Positions 26,682-32,115 of a stretch of DNA of 32,115 nt are shown here, one piece after another (the first letter of the stretch is position 1; every line of letters starts with the position of its first letter). Origin of the DNA: Odoribacter sp. OttesenSCG-928-L07 (lineage in GTDB: Bacteria > Bacteroidota > Bacteroidia > Bacteroidales > BM520). Where the stretch lies: assembly GCA_030265965.1 (NCBI GenBank), contig JAJDHA010000012.1, forward strand, positions 1-32,115, written 5' to 3'. Under the pieces are notes generated by a model that did not search any database, had not been told where the DNA came from, and saw only the letters and a program-made list of their open reading frames with translations. Both the position numbers and the translations under genes were made by a program.

Positions 26682-27785
26682 TCAGTTGTTTTTTTTTTTT
26701 ACTTTTGAAGTTGAAATTTCAGTTATTGTATTTACAACTTCTTCTTTCGAATTATTTTTAGGAAGATATTTTATTTTAGATAATTCTGTAGGAAAAATCT
26801 CTGCAATTACTATAATAATAATAGTCATAAGAAAAACAGATAAAGTTGATATTACTACAATTAACCATCTAATTGGATATGATTTTTTTTCGGCAGAAAA
26901 AGCTTCTGAAATAATGAATTTTTGTGTCAATTCTTGTTCAGCATCTAATTTTGCCTCTTCATATTTTACTTTAATCAAACTTAATTGACGTTTATCATAG
27001 TCTAACTGATCTCTAATAGATACATAAGGTGTTCCATATTTAGCAAGAATATCTAACTGTTTTTGTAAATCGTTGACAGCTCTTGTATTTCCATTAGCAA
27101 TTTGAATTGCAAGTTGATTATTTATTGCTTCAGCCTGAGTTTCGTAATCGTTAATGCCAAGTGATCTTAAAACTGCAAGAGAATCTTCCATTTTTTGAAT
27201 ATCACTGATAAGACTCATGTAGGTTTGTTCAACAATCAGATATGCTTGTTCAGCTCTCTCTTTCTGCATATTAATAGCCGTACTGTCGTACAATGCACCA
27301 ATCTCATTAGCAATATCGGATGCCATTTGCGGATCTTTATCCATAACTGTTACCGACACAGCCATAAACTCTGTCCTACGAAACTTAATATTTTCATTAA
27401 ATGTTTTATTGAGTTTAGTGTATTTGTATGAAGAATTAGAGTAACCATAATGCTCGAGTAAATTAAATTTTTCTATTACTCTGTCTCTTATTTTGTTTGA
27501 GTTTAAAATTTGCAACATTTGATCAATTTGCTCATCTTCACCATATTGAAGCACGTCTTGCTTAATGCTTACCTGATCTGTAAGTAATGCTTTAGAAATA
27601 GAATTACTTGATGCAGGAAACATTATCATTTGAGATTTATACTTTGGAGTAATAAATAACGGTGATGAAAAGAATGATGATAAAATAATCGTGATAAAAC
27701 AAACCCAAAACAGCAATTTATAATTCCTGATAAGAATATTTATAAAAAAACCGGTTTCTAATTTATTGTCAATGTTGGATTTCAT
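26682..27785 (-). CDS. Wzz/PCP chain-length regulator, first of tandem pair
   Basis: A 367-residue polysaccharide co-polymerase. TM1 (about 24-41) is followed by FSSPLFITPKYKS, then VIEKFNLLEHYGYS and VSVTVMDKDPQMASDIANEIGALYDS. A long coiled region (about 170-290) comes next, then KKSYPIRW and TM2 (about 308-332), and a cytoplasmic tail of some 35 residues ending KVKKKNN. The periplasmic coil is longer than in its paralogue. The last codons include 12 consecutive A (26700-26689) with the heptamer A AAA AAC in zero frame, two codons before TGA. The gap to the flippase is 75 bp and holds no exact TAnnTTTG (only TATCTTTA), so it is probably read from the flippase promoter. Confidence 0.92.
   Translation of the reverse strand: MKSNIDNKLETGFFINILIRNYKLLFWVCFITIILSSFFSSPLFITPKYKSQMIMFPASSNSISKALLTDQVSIKQDVLQYGEDEQIDQMLQILNSNKIRDRVIEKFNLLEHYGYSNSSYKYTKLNKTFNENIKFRRTEFMAVSVTVMDKDPQMASDIANEIGALYDSTAINMQKERAEQAYLIVEQTYMSLISDIQKMEDSLAVLRSLGINDYETQAEAINNQLAIQIANGNTRAVNDLQKQLDILAKYGTPYVSIRDQLDYDKRQLSLIKVKYEEAKLDAEQELTQKFIISEAFSAEKKSYPIRWLIVVISTLSVFLMTIIIIVIAEIFPTELSKIKYLPKNNSKEEVVNTITEISTSKVKKKNN
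26688..26700 (-). promoter_or_regulatory. A12 slippery tract with A AAA AAC heptamer
   Basis: Twelve A residues followed by C on the coding strand at the end of the first Wzz gene. Zero-frame codons are AAA AAA AAA AAC AAC TGA. A -1 ribosomal shift on A AAA AAC, or one extra A by polymerase slippage or mutation, continues at CAA (26688). It then runs 23 codons without a stop into the ATG of the second Wzz gene, in frame. The fused product would be 694 residues. The tract is directly visible; its use as a recoding site is inference. Confidence 0.5.
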
Positions 27786-27860
27786 TAGCAGTATTTAACA
27801 TTCAAAAAAGTTTGTAAAGATATATATTTTTTTTATTTATACGGACAACTATTATATTTT

Positions 27861-29318
27861 TTAATCATCAGATTTTATCATTTTAATCAATTCTTTAATA
27901 TTTAACATGTTAAGTGCAAAAGCGCTAATGATAATTAGAATAACTATTATTATTGATTTATAATACCATAGTAAATTTAATTTTGTTGAGAAATAACCAA
28001 ATATTATGACTATCAAAACTAAAGCAATAACACGTAGAATTGTTTTAATAAGATTTGATCCTATTTTAAAATTAAAGATTTTTTTAATAGTAATTATTTG
28101 TAAAATAACGACTGCAGATTGTGTAACTACACCTGTAATCGCTGCACCAACTACTTGAATCTTCGGGATTAAAATAAGATTTAAAATCAAATTCAATAAC
28201 ATACAAGCAGCAGCAATAATATTTAGTTGTTTTAAACTGCCATTTGCAGTAAGTAATGTGCCGAAAATATATCCATACGACATTCCGGGCAAACACAACA
28301 GAAGTATTTTACAAACTTTTGCCGACAAATCAATATAATCGTCATACATTAAATCCATTATCTCAAAAGAATAAAACCAAGAAATGGCTGTAAAACTTAA
28401 AACAAATATTGTCAAAAAGTTAAACGCAACACCTGTTATGCCTTTTACATCTTCTTTATTAGCAAGCATTCTTGAAAAAATCGGCAGAAGCAAAACAGCA
28501 AATAAATAAGAAAAATTTATCAATGCTTCTAACAATCGAAAGGAATGTGCATAAATACCAACTTGGATTTGTCCTTCTACACCTGGAATCATTTGTGCTA
28601 ACATCACTGAATCAACTCTGTTATAGAATGACATTAAGAATGTTAATGTTGCATACGGCAAACTTTGTTTTAAAATATTAAAAAAGAATTTTCTATCCCA
28701 TTTTAAACGCTTAAATTTAGCTTTCTTAATCACTATAATCAAAGCTACAAGAGCAGTGACAATATATGAAACTGTTTGAGCATATATAAACCATTCTATT
28801 TTGAATGTCCCCGGGAAAATTTTGGTATATAAAAGAATAGAACAGAATATTATGAGTAAAAATTTATCAAGAATCGACAAAAAGCTGTCGGTGACAAACA
28901 TTAATAAGCCCGATATATTAGACCTAAGATATAAGACAAATGATAATAGAAACTGATTAAAAGCAAGTATTCCTAAAAGATAAAACTGTCGTGAATCATA
29001 ACCCATAAAATAAGCAATGATAAACGCTATGACAATATATCCTAATCCTAAAATTAAGCGTAAACTTAATATTGAGGCAAAATTATTTTCGAGGAAAGTT
29101 GAGTTTTGTGCAATTTTTCGATTATTAAAATTCACAATTCCCATGTCTAATAAAATGTTTATTATAAATGTGAAATTAAAAATCGAAAGATATAATCCGT
29201 ATTCTTGCGCTCCAACTGTAAATTGTACTGTTCTATCTATAAAAAGAATGTAAAACGGCTTTATAAGCACATTTAACAATACAAGAAGAATAAGATTAAG
29301 AATAAATTTTCTCTTCAT
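27861..29318 (-). CDS. Wzx-type polysaccharide flippase (MOP superfamily)
   Basis: A 485-residue polytopic membrane protein with about 14 predicted helices. An early segment, GAQEYGLYLSIFNFTFIINI then LLDMGIVNFNNRKIAQN, is characteristic of polysaccharide-biosynthesis flippases of the MOP superfamily. These move undecaprenyl-PP-linked glycan repeats across the inner membrane. The start is the ATG at 29318 (MKRKFILN); a TTG six bases upstream is possible but less likely. It is the first gene of the five-gene operon with two Wzz proteins, a ligase/polymerase and YggS, under a TATTTTTG promoter divergent from purD. No glycosyltransferase lies in the window, so the glycan must be built by genes elsewhere. 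Confidence 0.92.
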   Translation of the reverse strand: MKRKFILNLILLVLLNVLIKPFYILFIDRTVQFTVGAQEYGLYLSIFNFTFIINILLDMGIVNFNNRKIAQNSTFLENNFASILSLRLILGLGYIVIAFIIAYFMGYDSRQFYLLGILAFNQFLLSFVLYLRSNISGLLMFVTDSFLSILDKFLLIIFCSILLYTKIFPGTFKIEWFIYAQTVSYIVTALVALIIVIKKAKFKRLKWDRKFFFNILKQSLPYATLTFLMSFYNRVDSVMLAQMIPGVEGQIQVGIYAHSFRLLEALINFSYLFAVLLLPIFSRMLANKEDVKGITGVAFNFLTIFVLSFTAISWFYSFEIMDLMYDDYIDLSAKVCKILLLCLPGMSYGYIFGTLLTANGSLKQLNIIAAACMLLNLILNLILIPKIQVVGAAITGVVTQSAVVILQIITIKKIFNFKIGSNLIKTILRVIALVLIVIIFGYFSTKLNLLWYYKSIIIVILIIISAFALNMLNIKELIKMIKSDD

Positions 29319-29335
29319 TAACAAAATTTAATCTG

Positions 29336-29364
29336 CAAAAATAGCATTATTATATTTAGACAAA
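29336..29364 (-). promoter_or_regulatory. promoter of the flippase/Wzz operon
   Basis: The -7 element TATTTTTG lies at 29343-29336 on the minus strand, and a TTTG that could be -33 lies at 29364-29361, 17 bp away (slightly short). The leader to the ATG at 29318 would be about 10-15 bases. Confidence 0.5.
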
Positions 29365-29384
29365 CGTTGCTTTTCTAAAAATGT

Positions 29385-29392
29385 TATCTTTG
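29385..29392 (+). promoter_or_regulatory. -7 promoter element for the purD operon
   Basis: TATCTTTG, an exact TAnnTTTG match, 11 bases before the purD ATG. The nearest upstream TTG is only 15 bp away, so the -33 is unclear. It shares an 85-bp divergent gap with the flippase promoter. Confidence 0.5.
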
Positions 29393-29403
29393 CAAGAAAA
29401 AAT

Positions 29404-30669
29404 ATGAATGTACTTTTATTAGGTTCCGGCGGCAGAGAACATGCCATTGCTTACAAAATAGCACAAAGCAAATTGCTTGATAATCTTTTTATTGCTCCTG
29501 GTAATGGCGGAACAAACTTCTTAGGCAAAAACACCAATCTTGATGTCGCTGACTTTGACGCAATTAGCAAATTTATTAACGACCAAAATATTAATATGCT
29601 GGTTGTTGGTCCTGAAATTCCACTTGCAGAAGGTATAACAGATTTTTTGGCGCCAATACATAAAGAATTAATGATTATCGGACCTTCACAACAAGGCGCA
29701 ATGCTCGAAAGCAGCAAGGAGTTTTCAAAACAATTCATGATAAAACATAAAATTCCAACTGCACAATACAAGTCTTTTTCAAAAGCAATTCTTAATGATG
29801 GGTACAACTTCCTTGAAACTTTAAAACCTCCTTACGTTCTTAAGGCAGACGGTTTAGCAGCAGGAAAAGGTGTGATAATTGCTGAAACTCTTGAAGAAGC
29901 AAAGTTAAGTTTGAAAGAAATGCTTGAGGATGAAAAGTTCGGCAAATCGAGCGAAAGAGTTGTTGTAGAGGAGTTCTTACACGGAATAGAATTGTCAGTT
30001 TTTGTTATTACTGATGGTGAAAATTATCTTATGCTACCTGAAGCTAAGGATTATAAGAGAATAGGCGAAGGTGATACAGGATTAAACACCGGAGGAATGG
30101 GCTCGGTATCACCGGTACCATTTGCAAATCACGAATTTATGCAGAAGGTCGAAGAAAAAGTTATTTTACCTACTATTAAAGGATTGCAAAAGGAGAATAT
30201 TGATTATACAGGTTTTATATTTTTCGGTTTAATGAATTGTAACGGAGAGCCTTATGTAATTGAATATAACTGTAGAATGGGTGATCCTGAAACTGAATCT
30301 GTTTTTCCACGCATTAAAAGTGATATTCTTGAAATTTTTACAGCTGCAGCTAAAAAACAATTAGATTATACAAGAATAGAAATAGATACTCGAACTGTTG
30401 CAACCGTTATGCTCGTATCAAATGGATATCCAAACAGTTACAATAAGGGTATGGAAATTAACATAGAAAATAACGCAGGATTAATATTTCATGCAGGTAC
30501 CAAAATAGATGAAAAAGGAAATTTAATTGCAAATGGAGGTAGAGTAATTACTGCCACAGCATTCGGCAATTCTGTTTCCGATGCTTTTGAAAATGCTTAC
30601 AATCTTGCTGATAAAATCAATTTTGACAACAAATATCTTCGTTACGACTTAGGTAAAGATTTAATATAA
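29404..30669 (+). CDS. purD: phosphoribosylamine--glycine ligase
   Basis: Full-length PurD (421 aa), the second step of purine synthesis: phosphoribosylamine + glycine + ATP gives GAR. The N-terminal Rossmann-like domain starts MNVLLLGSGGREHAIAYKI (motif GSGGREH at 7-13). The ATP-grasp part has LKADGLAAGKGVIIA (146-160), VVVEEFLHGIELSVF, NTGGMGSVSPVPF and the PurD signature YNCRMGDPETES near residue 290. The C-terminal domain is complete. It is the first gene of a plus-strand operon; its stop shares one base with the next start (TAATG), indicating translational coupling to the DUF6427 gene. Confidence 0.98.
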   Translation: MNVLLLGSGGREHAIAYKIAQSKLLDNLFIAPGNGGTNFLGKNTNLDVADFDAISKFINDQNINMLVVGPEIPLAEGITDFLAPIHKELMIIGPSQQGAMLESSKEFSKQFMIKHKIPTAQYKSFSKAILNDGYNFLETLKPPYVLKADGLAAGKGVIIAETLEEAKLSLKEMLEDEKFGKSSERVVVEEFLHGIELSVFVITDGENYLMLPEAKDYKRIGEGDTGLNTGGMGSVSPVPFANHEFMQKVEEKVILPTIKGLQKENIDYTGFIFFGLMNCNGEPYVIEYNCRMGDPETESVFPRIKSDILEIFTAAAKKQLDYTRIEIDTRTVATVMLVSNGYPNSYNKGMEINIENNAGLIFHAGTKIDEKGNLIANGGRVITATAFGNSVSDAFENAYNLADKINFDNKYLRYDLGKDLI

Positions 30670-31661
30670 TGATAGTTAAATTTTTCGGAAAAACATATCC
30701 AATTACAATTATTGTAATTACTATTATTGCGATACTCACGCAGTTACCATGTATTATTTTTCCGGAAAGATTTTTTGGAATGTCGGAATCAGACTCCCCG
30801 ATTATGAGTTTGATAAGATATGTTTACAACTTTTCTCCAATTATTACTTCTTTAATACTTTTAATCTGTTTTTTAGCTTGTCTTTTGCTTGTTAGCAGAA
30901 TAAATACAAATAACTTTCTTATTTCAAAAGCATCATTATTACCTCCTATTATTTTTGCTTTATTGTTTCAATTTCAATTATATAATCCGGCATTAATTGC
31001 AAACATGCTAATTTTAATTAGTATCAATCGATTACTTAATTTAACCTCAAAAGATAATGATAATCATTCAGAAGTAGATTTTTTTGCAGCAGGATTTATG
31101 GTTGGTATTGCTACCTTAACCGATTTATCTGCTGTAATATTTCTTTTATTTATTATTATTGCAGTGTTTGTCATTGACACATCTTATAGATTTAGAGATG
31201 TGCTTATAATTATTACCGGATTTACTTTGCCGATAATCATTTGGTTGTTTATCGAATTTGCGGCAGGAAATATCGAAAAACTAACTACTCAATTTGATCC
31301 TATATTCGTCAATTTCGAAATATTCAAAAATAATATATCAATTTTTGATTATGCAATTATTATATATTATGCAGTATTAATTATCTTTTCAATTGGTTTT
31401 GTAGTTAAACGACTCCATACTATGAGCTTAGCTATTCGAAATAAATACACTTTTATTATTATTATTTTATTTATTTCTCTTATTTTAGTTGTTTTATTAA
31501 ATAATCCTGTGATATATATTATGATGGCAATTCCTTTATTATCAATAATTTTATCCTACACATTAACTAATATCAAAACTATTTGGGCAGATATATTTTT
31601 CTGTTTAATAGCAGTTTTACCTTTGTTCCATTTATTAATCGAATTTAATGTTAACGCTTAA
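30669..31661 (+). CDS. DUF6427-type polytopic membrane protein
   Basis: A 330-residue integral membrane protein with about ten hydrophobic segments across its length and a short acidic loop ([10 protein letters not shown]) near residue 133. The N terminus [11 protein letters not shown] followed by the first helix, a [10 protein letters not shown]-like loop, and the central [19 protein letters not shown] match what I recall of DUF6427, a Bacteroidota family of unknown function. No catalytic motif can be named. It overlaps purD by one base (TAATG), and the rnhB start lies inside its last codons, so the three genes are translated from one message. Membership in DUF6427 is probable, function unknown. 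Confidence 0.75.
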   Translation: MIVKFFGKTYPITIIVITIIAILTQLPCIIFPERFFGMSESDSPIMSLIRYVYNFSPIITSLILLICFLACLLLVSRINTNNFLISKASLLPPIIFALLFQFQLYNPALIANMLILISINRLLNLTSKDNDNHSEVDFFAAGFMVGIATLTDLSAVIFLLFIIIAVFVIDTSYRFRDVLIIITGFTLPIIIWLFIEFAAGNIEKLTTQFDPIFVNFEIFKNNISIFDYAIIIYYAVLIIFSIGFVVKRLHTMSLAIRNKYTFIIIILFISLILVVLLNNPVIYIMMAIPLLSIILSYTLTNIKTIWADIFFCLIAVLPLFHLLIEFNVNA

Positions 31662-32115
31662 TTATAAAGATATTAAACTTGTTGCCGGATGTGATGAAGC
31701 AGGAAGAGGTTGTTTGGCAGGACCTGTTTTCGCAGCAGCTGTAATCTTACCCTTAAATTGCAAAATAGATACTTTAAATGATTCGAAGAAATTAACTGAG
31801 AAACAAAGATATACACTCAGAAATATTATTGAATCAACGGCAGTAGATTTCTCAATAGGAATAGTTGATAATGATGAAATAGATAAAATTAATATTCTCA
31901 ATGCTTCATTTTTAGCTATGCATCGCGCTTTAGACGGACTAAAATCAAAATTTGAATTTATTTTGGTTGATGGAAATCGGTTTAATGATTATCATGATAT
32001 TAAGCATGAATGTATTGTTAAAGGAGATGGAAAATATTCATGTATTGCAGCTGCATCTGTACTTGCAAAAACATATCGCGACGATTATATGATGAAAATT
32101 CATAATGAATTTCCT
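31648..32115 (+). CDS. rnhB: ribonuclease HII (3' end beyond window)
   Basis: The first 156 codons of RNase HII, which cuts the RNA strand of RNA/DNA hybrids and removes single ribonucleotides from DNA; full-length proteins are about 200 residues. The frame is open from the ATG at 31648 to the window edge. The active site is visible: D16 and E17 in [13 protein letters not shown] (with the GRG motif 19-21), D108 in LVDGN, and D145 in [20 protein letters not shown] (44-54) is also a family block. The start overlaps the DUF6427 gene by 14 bp, so it is translationally coupled to it. Confidence 0.95.
   Translation, partial: MLTLNYKDIKLVAGCDEAGRGCLAGPVFAAAVILPLNCKIDTLNDSKKLTEKQRYTLRNIIESTAVDFSIGIVDNDEIDKINILNASFLAMHRALDGLKSKFEFILVDGNRFNDYHDIKHECIVKGDGKYSCIAAASVLAKTYRDDYMMKIHNEFP

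Noticed and set aside
26881-26890. A second slippery A8 run inside the first Wzz gene
   Set aside because: Eight-base runs are frequent in this AT-rich sequence, and I found no second open frame that a slip here would join.
25702-27785. The two Wzz genes as one gene broken by a frameshift
   Set aside because: Each encodes a complete PCP with its own N-terminal and C-terminal membrane helix and its own ATG, and they are paralogous to each other rather than two halves of one protein. The frameshift fusion is therefore reported as an optional product.

Overview
The window is a stretch of chromosome from a low-GC member of the Bacteroidota, most probably the Bacteroidales or a close relative. 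Four things point there. An M1 peptidase ends in a type IX secretion (T9SS) sorting domain. Many genes are preceded by the Bacteroidota -7 promoter element TAnnTTTG and lack Shine-Dalgarno sequences. Neither tRNA gene encodes its CCA end. One gene matches the Bacteroidota membrane family DUF6427. There is no phage, IS element, CRISPR array or rRNA.

Layout. 1-2535: a GNAT acetyltransferase and a YgiQ-type radical SAM protein (minus strand), separated by a REP-like hairpin. 2599-4443: glmS (plus). 4430-10741: a minus-strand operon reading M1 metallopeptidase with T9SS tag, patatin with outer-membrane barrel, small lipoprotein, M20 amidohydrolase; it looks like a cell-surface degradation module. 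10903-11285: tRNA-Pro(UGG) and tRNA-Ser(GCU), each with its own promoter and hairpin terminator. 11333-16513: valS and a K+-dependent membrane pyrophosphatase, separated by nested inverted repeats. 16634-23565: tsaD and tamB, divergent across only 15 bp, then rlmD convergent to tamB. 23610-29318: a minus-strand operon with a flippase, two tandem chain-length regulators (Wzz/PCP), an O-antigen ligase/polymerase-type protein and a YggS-type PLP protein. 29404-end: a plus-strand operon with purD, a DUF6427 membrane protein and rnhB, which is cut by the window edge.

How it fits together. Most genes are housekeeping: tRNA charging and modification, rRNA methylation, purine and amino-sugar synthesis, PPi-driven ion pumping. 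The accessory interest lies in envelope biology. The flippase, two PCPs and ligase form a polysaccharide export and polymerisation module without local glycosyltransferases. The peptidase/patatin operon acts at or outside the outer membrane, and TamB is an envelope-spanning assembly or lipid-transport protein.

The most unusual signal is at the junction of the two Wzz genes. The upstream gene ends in a 12-A tract containing a canonical -1 slippery heptamer (A AAA AAC) two codons before its stop. The -1 frame is open from there through the 62-nt spacer into the second Wzz gene, so slippage would make a 694-residue tandem PCP with sensible topology. This could be a programmed or phase-variable switch between separate and fused co-polymerases, but it is an inference and could also be chance.
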